From positions 1 through 12,300 of the forward strand of contig JANHAI010000010.1 of NCBI GenBank assembly GCA_024464205.1: a stretch of DNA of 12,300 nucleotides, given 5' to 3'. The notes under the pieces were generated by a model. It saw nothing but the letters and a program-made list of their open reading frames with translations, was not told the origin of the DNA and ran no database searches. A program made the position numbers and the translations under genes. Origin of the DNA: Candidatus Methanomethylicia archaeon. Lineage in GTDB: Archaea > Thermoproteota > Methanomethylicia > Methanomethylicales > Methanomethylicaceae. Shown here piece after piece: positions 6,652-12,300 of this stretch (position 1 is its first letter; every line of letters begins with the position of its first letter).

Positions 6652-7509
6652 ATGAGGAAGAGGGTTGTTGTCGAGACACTCAGAGATATCCTTTCGGAGG
6701 ATGAGCTCCCCGAGGTCCCTGCGGGGGTTGATGTCATAGGCAATATTGCCATAATTAAGATACCTGAAAAACTCGAGCGGAGGAAGCATGAGATAGGCGA
6801 GAGGCTGCTCAGCAAGATGCAAGGGGTAAAGAGCGTCTATAGGCAGAGTGCCCCAGCCAGGCAGGGGGACAGGGTCAGGGGGATTGAATGGCTCGCTGGC
6901 GCTAAGAGCACAGAGACATGCTACCGGGAGCATGGCTGCACATTCCAGGTAGATCTTTCGAAAGTCTACTTCTCCCCTCGGCTCTCTTATGAGAGGGCGA
7001 GGATCGCGAGGCTAGTGAGTGACGGCGAGGTTGTTGTAAACATGTTTGCTGGCGTCGGCACCTTCTCGATATTGATAGCTAAGAACGCATCGCCAGCGCA
7101 CGTATATTCAATCGATAACAACCCTGATGCGCACCGCTACGCGGTTTTGAACTGTAAGAAGAACCGTGTTGAGTGCATAGTCACGCCGTTGCTGGGGGAT
7201 GCAAAAAAGTACGCGGAAGAATTAGGGGGGATCGCCGACAGAGTCCTAATGCCACTACCAGAATTGGCTATTGAGTACCTGCCTTCTGGAATACAATTCC
7301 TTAAAAATGAAGGTGCGATCCATTTGTATGTTCACATAATCGGCGGGCACAAAAAAAAGGCAGTCGAGTCGGCCATCTGCGAAGTCTTGCCCCATCTCGA
7401 GGAAAATTCAAAAGTCAAGCAGATTTCAGGGCGCCTTGTAAGGGGGGTGGGCAGCAGGAGATATCAGGTGGCAGTGGACGCGGAGGTCGAGAAGCTTGGA
7501 AAGCATTGA
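6652..7509 (+). CDS. trm5: Trm5-family tRNA (guanine37-N1)-methyltransferase
   Basis: A 285-residue class I methyltransferase of the Trm5 family, which makes m1G37 next to the anticodon and prevents frameshifting; in archaea m1G37 is also the first step towards wyosine. Visible blocks: the D1-type N-terminal region with DVIGNIAIIKIP (27-38), VYFSPRLSYER (105-115), SAM loop MFAGVGTFS (131-139), Asp155 in SIDNNPDA, and DRVLMPLPE (196-204), the motif IV position that in well-studied Trm5 carries N-L-P. Length fits the shorter archaeal forms. The start is uncertain. ATG 6652 lies 12 bases after the PINA stop with AAAGGTG upstream; GTG at 6637 would overlap that stop (GTGA), and GTG at 6571 would sit deep inside PINA without an SD. 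The gene overlaps LarE by 14 bases. Related TYW2 enzymes are less likely because of the motif IV sequence. Confidence 0.87.
   Translation: MRKRVVVETLRDILSEDELPEVPAGVDVIGNIAIIKIPEKLERRKHEIGERLLSKMQGVKSVYRQSAPARQGDRVRGIEWLAGAKSTETCYREHGCTFQVDLSKVYFSPRLSYERARIARLVSDGEVVVNMFAGVGTFSILIAKNASPAHVYSIDNNPDAHRYAVLNCKKNRVECIVTPLLGDAKKYAEELGGIADRVLMPLPELAIEYLPSGIQFLKNEGAIHLYVHIIGGHKKKAVESAICEVLPHLEENSKVKQISGRLVRGVGSRRYQVAVDAEVEKLGKH
7482..7487 (+). promoter_or_regulatory. Strong SD site fixing the TTG start of the LarE-like gene
   Basis: GGAGGT lies eight bases before the TTG at 7496, inside the 3' end of trm5. It is one of the best SD matches in the window and supports a start overlapping trm5 by 14 bases rather than a later codon. 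Confidence 0.7.
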
Positions 7510-8329
7510 CTTGAGGGCGAAAGCCTGCCTGGAAAAACTCATCGATTGGTTTAGGTCCAAGGATGGCGCTGCCATTGCCTACTCAGGGGGGACCGACAGC
7601 ACTGTAGTTGCCGCAGCAGCTTTCGCTGGCCTTAAAGAAAAGGCGCTGGCAATCACCATCAAAAGCGATTTCACCCCAGACGACGAAATTGAGGCTGCCA
7701 GGGACGCTGCAAAAAAGATTGGGATCAAGCACATTGTACACGAGGTCAGGCTTCCAAGGAAAATCATGATGAATCCATGTGAGCGGTGCTACTTGTGCAA
7801 ATCGTTGATCATGGGGGAAGTAAAGAAGATCGCAAAAGAACGGGGTCACTATTGCATTGTTGACGGGACAAACCTTGATGATCTTAAGTCAGATAGGCCC
7901 GGTAGGAGGGCTCTTGAGGAGCATGGGATAAGGAGCCCACTTATAGATGTGGGGGTTGACAAAGCTACAATTAAAGGGATGGCAAAGCTTTTGGGATTTG
8001 ATCCAAAGGCGCCTAATTCTTGCCTTGCAACAAGGTTCACGCATGGTTCGAGGATCACCAAATTGGAATTGAGAAAGGTCCACTTGGCAGAGAAGGCGAT
8101 AAGGGAGAAGGGGTTTGATTGCGTCCGTGTAAGGAACTTTGGCGAGCTTGCTAAGATCGAGATCGATGGGGATAGGATACAAGAGTTCGTGAATATGGAG
8201 GGGCTTGACGGGCTGCTTTCTAAACTCCATGACCTCGGATTCCATCGAGTTGCTCTTGATCTGGAGGGTTATAGGCCGAGCGGCACCGATGGCAACGGAA
8301 GGACGATTATTGTGAAAAAGAGGAACTGA
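7496..8329 (+). CDS. larE: LarE-like ATP-dependent sulfur transferase (PP-loop)
   Basis: A 277-residue PP-loop ATP pyrophosphatase closely matching LarE, the enzyme that supplies sulfur to the nickel-pincer cofactor precursor by ATP-dependent activation. The PP-loop is SGGTDST (30-36). Family blocks follow: RCYLCK (97-102), DGTNLDDL (123-130), DRPGRRALEEHGIRSPL (133-149), SCLATRF (175-181), VRVRNFG (210-216) and LDLEGYRPSG (254-263). Cys176 in SCLATRF corresponds to the sacrificial cysteine of Lactiplantibacillus LarE. Cys95, Cys98 and Cys101 form CxxCxxC, one Cys more than the usual CYxC, which may allow an iron-sulfur cluster. The TTG start is supported by GGAGGT at 7482-7487. It is the last gene of the PINA-trm5-larE cluster. 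No larA, larB or larC is in the window, so the acceptor may be the nickel cofactor made elsewhere or something else; the sulfur transferase class itself is well supported. Confidence 0.9.
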   Translation: MESIDLRAKACLEKLIDWFRSKDGAAIAYSGGTDSTVVAAAAFAGLKEKALAITIKSDFTPDDEIEAARDAAKKIGIKHIVHEVRLPRKIMMNPCERCYLCKSLIMGEVKKIAKERGHYCIVDGTNLDDLKSDRPGRRALEEHGIRSPLIDVGVDKATIKGMAKLLGFDPKAPNSCLATRFTHGSRITKLELRKVHLAEKAIREKGFDCVRVRNFGELAKIEIDGDRIQEFVNMEGLDGLLSKLHDLGFHRVALDLEGYRPSGTDGNGRTIIVKKRN

Positions 8330-8363
8330 GCGTTCATTCAGTTGCCGATGGTCACGCGTTTTT
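8315..8363. terminator. Bidirectional terminator between convergent LarE and deoxyhypusine synthase
   Basis: The two stop codons face each other with only 22 bases between them. AACTGA (8324-8329) and TCAGTT (8338-8343) form a 6-bp inverted repeat with an 8-base loop; the LarE stop TGA is inside the left arm. T5 follows on the plus strand at 8359-8363. A5 at 8315-8319 gives a T5 run on the minus strand, three to four bases beyond the stem. Each T run therefore lies inside the 3' end of the opposite gene. The arrangement is seen directly; termination is inferred. Confidence 0.5.
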
Positions 8364-9455
8364 ATAATGCATAGTGAAACTTCCTTCGCCCCAAGAGTAT
8401 CTGACTCTTGACCTGTTCTTTGCCAGACCTTTTTGAAGGACATATCCCACTATGAGGGGCAGCGCTATTGTTGCTTCTGCATACACAGTCGCCCTCGTGG
8501 CAGCTTTTGAGACCTTCCCCCAGGACTTGGCCTCGTCAAGAGTGCTGCCTGTCAGACCGCCCCAATGGGGAGCATCAGCGGTTATCTGGAAGGCGTAAGC
8601 ATGGCCTTTCGTGTAATCGAGCATCACCGCAGCGTCATTAATGTAGTTCTTGGGAACCCCGCCGCCAACGTATATGGCAGCGGTCTTCTTTGATGCAAGG
8701 ACGATCTGCGCGATTTCGACATTGTCCTTCAATGTATCGATTGTGAAGGTTCTGACTTTGTTATCGTTAGCCCACCTGTAGTAGCCAGCCAGCCCTATTC
8801 CAATCGAGCTGTCAGCTATCGCAGGGCAGAATATCGGGATGCCGGCCTTTGATGCGCTATACAGTATTGAATCCTTGTCGTTCAGGGTTAATCCGAGCTT
8901 GAAGAGGAACTCTCTTGTAGAATACCTCTTTGGCTTTAGGTTTGAGCAGAATTCGGATATGCGATCATCGCATTCGACGAAACCCACTTCATCGACGTAT
9001 GCATCGTAGATCCTATCGATGTAGAGGTCGTGCAGCTTCTCGTCATCTGCGTTTGGTGTCCCTTTGTAATGCCTGTAGCCAAGCGCAGTATAGTAGTCCT
9101 GATAGAGAATCGCTCCTGTGGAGACTACAGCATCGACAAGCCCTTTTCTTACCAAGGTGCTTATTACTTTCCTGAGACCTCCAGCAATCAGGGCTCCCGA
9201 CAAGCCTAGGAATATAGTGGGCCGGTCCTTGTCGGTGAGCATGTTCTCGTAAACGATGGCGCAGTCGGCAAGGCTCCTTGATTGGATACCGCCATTTTTC
9301 CATGCGTCCACAAGATCCCCGATGCTCTTGACCTTCCCCAAATCAACGGGCTCTACTGGCTCCTTAAGCAGACGCTTACGCCCTTCAATTATTTGAGGGG
9401 ATAGGTCTATTGTTTCCGATTTTTGCTTGAAGAACTTGAAGTCTGGCTTGCTCAA
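8352..9455 (-). CDS. dys: Deoxyhypusine synthase family protein
   Basis: A 367-residue deoxyhypusine synthase family enzyme. The family transfers the aminobutyl group of spermidine to one lysine of aIF5A, using NAD, as the first step of hypusine formation. Family blocks: FLGLSGALIAGGLRK (residues 82-96), VSTGAILYQDY, the NAD/substrate region IPIFCPAIADSSIG, GGGVPK (its Lys aligns with the catalytic lysine in human GGGMVK), and a block ending DEAKSWGKV. The segment DAPHWGGLTGS resembles archaeal and bacterial DHS-like forms rather than the human EFDGSDSG, so a side role such as homospermidine synthesis is not excluded. In an archaeon, which needs modified aIF5A, deoxyhypusine synthase is the likelier role. 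The TTG start (9453-9455) has AAAAGGTG at 9463-9470 with 7-base spacing, and A/T-rich promoter elements lie at 9490-9512. It converges on LarE. Confidence 0.9.
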   Translation of the reverse strand: MSKPDFKFFKQKSETIDLSPQIIEGRKRLLKEPVEPVDLGKVKSIGDLVDAWKNGGIQSRSLADCAIVYENMLTDKDRPTIFLGLSGALIAGGLRKVISTLVRKGLVDAVVSTGAILYQDYYTALGYRHYKGTPNADDEKLHDLYIDRIYDAYVDEVGFVECDDRISEFCSNLKPKRYSTREFLFKLGLTLNDKDSILYSASKAGIPIFCPAIADSSIGIGLAGYYRWANDNKVRTFTIDTLKDNVEIAQIVLASKKTAAIYVGGGVPKNYINDAAVMLDYTKGHAYAFQITADAPHWGGLTGSTLDEAKSWGKVSKAATRATVYAEATIALPLIVGYVLQKGLAKNRSRVRYSWGEGSFTMHYKNA

Positions 9456-9462
9456 TAACAGG

Positions 9463-9470
9463 CACCTTTT
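9463..9470 (-). promoter_or_regulatory. SD site fixing the TTG start of deoxyhypusine synthase
   Basis: On the minus strand AAAAGGTG lies seven bases before the TTG at 9453-9455. There is no nearby ATG with a comparable site in frame, so this decides the start. Confidence 0.6.
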
Positions 9471-9489
9471 ATGAAAAACTTTGCTTTAG

Positions 9490-9512
9490 CATTTAAATCT
9501 ATTTATCATTAA
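9490..9512 (-). promoter_or_regulatory. TATA-like promoter of deoxyhypusine synthase
   Basis: On the minus strand this stretch reads TTTTAATGATAAATAGATTT followed by AAA, giving two TATA-like elements centred near 9505 and 9495. They predict transcription starts near 9479 or 9469, just upstream of the SD site. It separates the gene from the Rieske gene on the same strand, suggesting independent transcription. Confidence 0.45.
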
Positions 9513-9547
9513 AAAGAGGGATAGTGCCAAGAGATCACTCTGGCACT
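9507..9547 (-). terminator. Hairpin enclosing the Rieske stop codon plus T run
   Basis: On the minus strand AGTGCCA-GAG (9547-9538) pairs with CTC-T-TGGCACT (9533-9523), with one bulged T, around a TGAT loop (9537-9534) that contains the stop TGA (9537-9535). About eight bases later comes CTCTTTTTAA. A 10-bp stem plus T5 is the best intrinsic-terminator-like structure in the window. The structure is seen in the bases; function is inferred. Confidence 0.55.
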
Positions 9548-9867
9548 TCTACAATCACTTTCGAGTCCTCGACTTTGACGGGATAAGTCTTCAGTGGCTC
9601 CAATTTTTCCATCCCTTCAGGCAGCTCGATTACCTTGCCATCCCTGACATCAAAAGCCGCCCAGTGCTTATCGCACCAAATATGGTATCCTTGGAGTTTA
9701 CCTGTGAATAGCGGATTGCTCAAATGGGTGCAGAGGGATTGCGTCGCATAAAAGGTGCCGTTCACATTCACCAGAAGGACCCGGGTTTTAGATGCCCTGA
9801 TGCTCTTTTTTGTACCCGGAGGAAATTCATCAACTCTTCCTAAAATTACAGATGGCAATATTATCAC
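9535..9867 (-). CDS. Rieske [2Fe-2S] ferredoxin
   Basis: A 110-residue soluble Rieske-type protein, the size of stand-alone Rieske ferredoxins that pass electrons to oxygenases or other redox partners. The cluster ligands are Cys46 and His48 in SLCTHLS and Cys65 and His68 in IWCDKH, giving CxH-x16-CxxH. There is no signal peptide or membrane anchor, so it is cytoplasmic and unlike the Rieske subunit of bc complexes. No oxygenase, reductase or nitrite reductase lies beside it, so the partner is unknown. The start is GTG at 9865-9867; TTG at 9856-9858 is the alternative. A TATA-like GATAAATATC at 9891-9900 predicts a transcript starting almost at the GTG, consistent with leaderless translation. 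The 3' end has a strong hairpin. The CDS just touches the putative small membrane-protein gene on the plus strand. Confidence 0.9.
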   Translation of the reverse strand: MIILPSVILGRVDEFPPGTKKSIRASKTRVLLVNVNGTFYATQSLCTHLSNPLFTGKLQGYHIWCDKHWAAFDVRDGKVIELPEGMEKLEPLKTYPVKVEDSKVIVEVPE

Positions 9868-10118
9868 TTTACATAAATCTTGTTAAACGAGATATTTATC
9901 CTTCTTTGCGATGGCGGAAGGCACTTCAGCGCATAACTGAAGGGCTTCCAGCAGCAACCATTATCTTTTTATTTACAATAAAACTAATAGTCGCAAGCTC
10001 AAAGGAGGATATGATGTTTGGAGTGCCGTTTCTTATGATTTGGCTAATAGGCGCAGTAGGAATTCTGATCGACAAGATCACCATTAACGTTCTGCACTCA
10101 AAGCGCCTCCACAACTGA
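9852..10118 (+). CDS. Putative small two-helix membrane protein, function unknown
   Basis: I do not recognise this 88-residue product. With the ATG at 9852 it has a basic N-terminal part (KRDIYPSLRWRKALQR), a hydrophobic segment at about 31-49 (GLPAATIIFLFTIKLIVAS), a short charged loop (SKED), and a second hydrophobic segment at about 56-73, ending in a basic tail. This is a sensible two-pass membrane layout. Its TGA (10116-10118) overlaps an ATG at 10118 that opens the thrB reading frame, which hints at real coding. Against it: no SD site, overlap with the Rieske start on the other strand, and a local TATA (9891-9900) that points elsewhere. A TTG at 9810 could extend it. The stretch is more A/T-rich than its neighbours, which can create hydrophobic open frames by chance. 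Confidence 0.42.
   Translation: MAILSLYINLVKRDIYPSLRWRKALQRITEGLPAATIIFLFTIKLIVASSKEDMMFGVPFLMIWLIGAVGILIDKITINVLHSKRLHN
9891..9900 (-). promoter_or_regulatory. TATA box of the Rieske ferredoxin gene
   Basis: GATAAATATC on the minus strand lies about 28 bases from the GTG at 9867. The expected transcription start is close to 9870, which would give an almost leaderless message. No SD site is evident, which agrees. Confidence 0.45.
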
Positions 10119-10150
10119 TGGTGACAAAGGATGGTAAGGAAATGCGAGAC

Positions 10151-11080
10151 ATGATCAAGGTCAGTGCGCCCGCGACCATTGCGAACCTTGGGCCCGGATA
10201 TGATCTGATGGGAATGGCTCTCGATAGGCCATTCGATATCCTTGAGGTCGAGTTCAACCAAGATGGGGAAGACGCGATAAGTGTCACAGGCGTAGGCAGC
10301 GAGACGATATCAAATGCGTTGAACAACGCGAGCCTTGTCGCAGGGAGGGCAGTCTTGAAGAAGACCGGCAATGAAAAAGTCAAGCTATCAATGAGGCTAA
10401 ACAAAGGTGTGCCCCCCAGGATGGGAATGGGCAGCTCGGGAGCGTCTTCGGCTGCCGGGGCTTTTGCTGTGAATGAATTGCTGGGGAGACCGCTTGAGCC
10501 TGAGGCGCTTCTCATTTGCGCGATGGAGGGGGAGAGGGCCTCGTGCGGGGCTGCGCATGCAGACAATGTTGCCCCTGCCCTTTTTGGGGGCGTGATCGTC
10601 ATAACGGATTATAGCCCAATAAGGGTCTGCAGGCTAAATGTGATCGAAGGAGCAGAGATCGTGGTCGTGAGCCCTGAATTGGAGTTGGCCCAGGAGAAGA
10701 CTAAGCTGGCCCGCGAGGTCCTGCCAAAGGAGGTGCCTCTGTCCAAGCTGATCGCCCAGATGAGCGCTTTTGCCTCCTTGATTGCAGGGATAACGAATAA
10801 AGACCTGAAGCTGCTGGGAAGCGGGGTCTCAAGGGATGTGATAATAGAGCCGGCAAGATCAGTACTGATACCAGGTTTCAAGGATGTGAAGGAAGCGGCA
10901 CTGAGCAATGGCGCTTACGGGTGTTCGATAAGCGGTGCAGGGCCTTCTCTTTTCGCTATCGCTCCAGAAGGAGAGGGCATCAGAATAGGCAAAGCCATGA
11001 AAGACGCATTCGGTAGTCATGGGGTGGAGGCGGCATTTTCCACTCACAAATGCAACAAGGAGGGGGCGCGAGTTGTCTGA
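10151..11080 (+). CDS. thrB: Homoserine kinase
   Basis: A 309-residue GHMP-family kinase that phosphorylates homoserine at the expense of ATP, the step before threonine synthase. The N-terminus VSAPATIANLGPGYDLMG, the ATP loop PPRMGMGSSGASSAAG (88-103), ADNVAPALFGG and the C-terminal glycine loop CSISGAGPSLFA are diagnostic for ThrB within the family. I chose the ATG at 10151 because it gives the canonical N-terminus and has AAGGA at 10136-10140, ten bases upstream. ATG at 10118 (overlapping the small membrane-protein stop) would add 11 residues. The stop overlaps the threonine synthase start by 8 bases, so thrB and thrC are translationally coupled. Length is normal and nothing appears broken. 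Confidence 0.93.
   Translation: MIKVSAPATIANLGPGYDLMGMALDRPFDILEVEFNQDGEDAISVTGVGSETISNALNNASLVAGRAVLKKTGNEKVKLSMRLNKGVPPRMGMGSSGASSAAGAFAVNELLGRPLEPEALLICAMEGERASCGAAHADNVAPALFGGVIVITDYSPIRVCRLNVIEGAEIVVVSPELELAQEKTKLAREVLPKEVPLSKLIAQMSAFASLIAGITNKDLKLLGSGVSRDVIIEPARSVLIPGFKDVKEAALSNGAYGCSISGAGPSLFAIAPEGEGIRIGKAMKDAFGSHGVEAAFSTHKCNKEGARVV
11057..11063 (+). promoter_or_regulatory. Strong SD site fixing the TTG start of threonine synthase
   Basis: AAGGAGG lies nine bases before the TTG at 11073, inside the thrB 3' end. It argues against the in-frame ATG at 11019, which would add 18 residues of thrB-overlapping sequence ahead of the zinc-ribbon start of the protein. Confidence 0.7.
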
Positions 11081-12284
11081 TGTAAAGCTAAGATGCCTGG
11101 GATGTGGCAGCACATACGGAAGCGACGAGGTTATCTATTCCTGCCCTAAGTGCGGGGGCCTGCTTGAGGTGTCATATGAGATACCTGAAATTTCGCTCAA
11201 AGAGCTCTCAGGCGCTTTGGGCGTCTGGCGCTACAGAAGCTTCCTCCCGATAAGAAGCAAAGTGCCCGTCACGTTGGACGAAGGGGGCACCCCTCTCTAC
11301 AGCTGCCCTAAACTTGCAAAATGGGCCCGCGTAAAGGCGCTATACATCAAATATGAAGGCGCAAACCCTACAGGGAGCTTCAAAGACAGGGGTATGACGC
11401 TCGGGGTCACAAAAGCAGTAGAGTTGGGATCAAAGGCAGTGGCATGTGCGTCGACAGGCAACACGTCTGCATCCCTGTCAGCATATGCCGCCAGAGCAGG
11501 GCTTGTTTGCTATGTGATACTCCCCGCGGGCAAGGTCGCTATGGGGAAGCTTGCCCAGGCATTGATGCACGGGGCCAAGGTGATCTCTGTCAAAGGCAAC
11601 TTCGATGAGGCCCTTAATCTCGTTATGGGGCTTTCCATCAAGATGGGGATCTACCTTTTGAACAGCATCAACCCTTGGAGGCTGGAAGGCCAAAAGACGT
11701 TGGCTTTTGAGGTCGTGGAGCAGCTTGGTCGCGTCCCTGAATTCCTCTCTGTCCCCATGGGGAACTGCGGTAACATTTCGGCAATATGGAAGGGGTTCAA
11801 AGAATTCAAGGAGAGTGGAATTTCAGAAGAGTTGCCAAGGATGTACGGAGTGCAGGCCGCAGGGGCTTCCCCTGTTGTCAAGATGCTGAGGGATGGGTCT
11901 GAGAAGCTCACGCCCGTAGTCCAGCCAGAAACTCTTGCGACAGCCATAAGGATCGGAAATCCCGTGAACTGGCCAAAGGCAGTTGATGCGATTAGGAGCT
12001 CCAATGGACTATTCGACACGGTCACAGACGAAGAGATAATTTCAGCGCAGCGGTTGATAGCTTGCCTCGAGGGCATAGGGGTCGAGCCGGCAAGCGCGGC
12101 TGCAGTGGCAGGGGTCAAGAAAGCCGCTGAAAATGGAAAGATGAGCGCAGATTCTGAAGTCGTCTGCGTCTGCACAGGGCACCTCCTAAAGGATCCCGAG
12201 GAAGTGATCAGCGTCTGCGGCAGGCCCGTGGAGATTCCTGCTGATCTGAACAGGATATCTGAGATCGTCGGTGATCAAAAATAG
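11073..12284 (+). CDS. thrC: Threonine synthase
   Basis: A 403-residue PLP enzyme converting O-phosphohomoserine to threonine. It starts with a zinc-ribbon-like pair CLGC (Cys8, Cys11) and CPKC (Cys24, Cys27), common in archaeal ThrC. The PLP lysine is Lys104 in TGSFKDRG, and the phosphate-binding loops are ASTGNTSAS (126-134) and PMGNCGN. Later blocks such as AIRIGNPVNW and EPASAAAVAG are typical of the family. Length is normal and the C-terminus is complete. The start is TTG at 11073, backed by AAGGAGG at 11057-11063; this overlaps the thrB stop by 8 bases. Together with thrB it completes the homoserine-to-threonine branch. Homoserine dehydrogenase and aspartokinase are not in the window. 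Confidence 0.96.
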   Translation: MSDVKLRCLGCGSTYGSDEVIYSCPKCGGLLEVSYEIPEISLKELSGALGVWRYRSFLPIRSKVPVTLDEGGTPLYSCPKLAKWARVKALYIKYEGANPTGSFKDRGMTLGVTKAVELGSKAVACASTGNTSASLSAYAARAGLVCYVILPAGKVAMGKLAQALMHGAKVISVKGNFDEALNLVMGLSIKMGIYLLNSINPWRLEGQKTLAFEVVEQLGRVPEFLSVPMGNCGNISAIWKGFKEFKESGISEELPRMYGVQAAGASPVVKMLRDGSEKLTPVVQPETLATAIRIGNPVNWPKAVDAIRSSNGLFDTVTDEEIISAQRLIACLEGIGVEPASAAAVAGVKKAAENGKMSADSEVVCVCTGHLLKDPEEVISVCGRPVEIPADLNRISEIVGDQK

Positions 12285-12290
12285 TGATCA
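12272..12290 (+). terminator. Inverted repeat enclosing the thrC stop codon
   Basis: TGATCA at 12272-12277 and again at 12285-12290 can pair across the 7-base loop AAAATAG, which contains the stop TAG. TGATCA is itself a palindrome, so the direct repeat and the hairpin are the same observation. No T run is seen before the window ends ten bases later, so termination is only suggested. Confidence 0.3.
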
Positions 12291-12300
12291 GCTATGGATC

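Noticed and set aside
6379..6933. A 184-codon minus-strand frame across the PINA/Trm5 junction
   Set aside because: It lies wholly opposite two strongly supported genes and its low-complexity Leu/Ser-rich product looks like a reverse-complement shadow.
10084..10602. A 172-codon minus-strand frame opposite thrB
   Set aside because: Ala/Ser/Pro-rich antisense product of a gene with all ThrB motifs intact; no sign of independent coding.
11019..11072. An upstream ATG extension of threonine synthase
   Set aside because: It would overlap thrB by 62 bases and place 18 unlike residues before the zinc ribbon; the TTG at 11073 has a near-perfect SD site.
1..12300. CRISPR arrays, insertion sequences, toxin-antitoxin or defence islands
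   Set aside because: No regularly spaced repeats, no transposase or terminal inverted repeats; the one PIN-like domain belongs to the PINA ATPase and not to a VapBC pair.

Overview
The window reads as an archaeal chromosome segment of moderate GC content. Evidence for archaea is the gene set: a beta-CASP RNase of the aCPSF2 kind, a stand-alone Elp3, a PINA-type PIN-ATPase-KH protein, Trm5, deoxyhypusine synthase and an archaeal phosphoglycolate phosphatase. TATA boxes about 25-40 bases before genes, T-rich transcript ends, heavy AGG/ATA codon use and frequent TTG starts with good Shine-Dalgarno (SD) sites agree. A TACK-type archaeon (Bathyarchaeia- or Methanomethylicia-like) is a guess from the gene mix, not a demonstrated placement. 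I see no rRNA, tRNA, CRISPR array, insertion sequence or phage gene; this is mostly core chromosome.

Layout. Bases 1-1220 (minus) hold a beta-CASP ribonuclease running off the left edge. It is divergent from a thioredoxin (1344-1670), and the two share a short spacer with a perfectly palindromic TATA element. Thioredoxin is followed closely by phosphoglycolate phosphatase (1706-2392) and a Trm9-like methyltransferase (2395-3096). After a 188-base gap comes Elp3 (3285-4916). A new TATA box precedes the cluster PINA-like ATPase (5111-6640), Trm5 (6652-7509) and LarE-like PP-loop sulfur transferase (7496-8329), with very short gaps or overlaps. Deoxyhypusine synthase (8352-9455) and a Rieske ferredoxin (9535-9867) lie on the minus strand, convergent with LarE. 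A small putative two-helix membrane protein (9852-10118) overlaps the Rieske start region on the other strand. The right end is the threonine pair thrB-thrC (10151-12284), overlapping by 8 bases.

How they work together. The main theme is translation and RNA. Elp3 makes carboxymethyl-type wobble uridine, and Trm9 family enzymes methylate it. Trm5 makes m1G37, deoxyhypusine synthase modifies aIF5A, and the beta-CASP protein processes RNA ends. thrBC converts homoserine to threonine. LarE belongs to nickel-pincer cofactor synthesis in characterised systems; no larA, larB or larC is visible here.

Most worth a second look: the PINA homologue seems to have lost most PIN acidic residues and the KH GxxG loop while keeping its ATPase motifs; Trm9-like and Elp3 genes are neighbours; LarE has a CxxCxxC cluster; and stop codons repeatedly sit inside 3' hairpins. 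I did not find a clear new multi-gene system.
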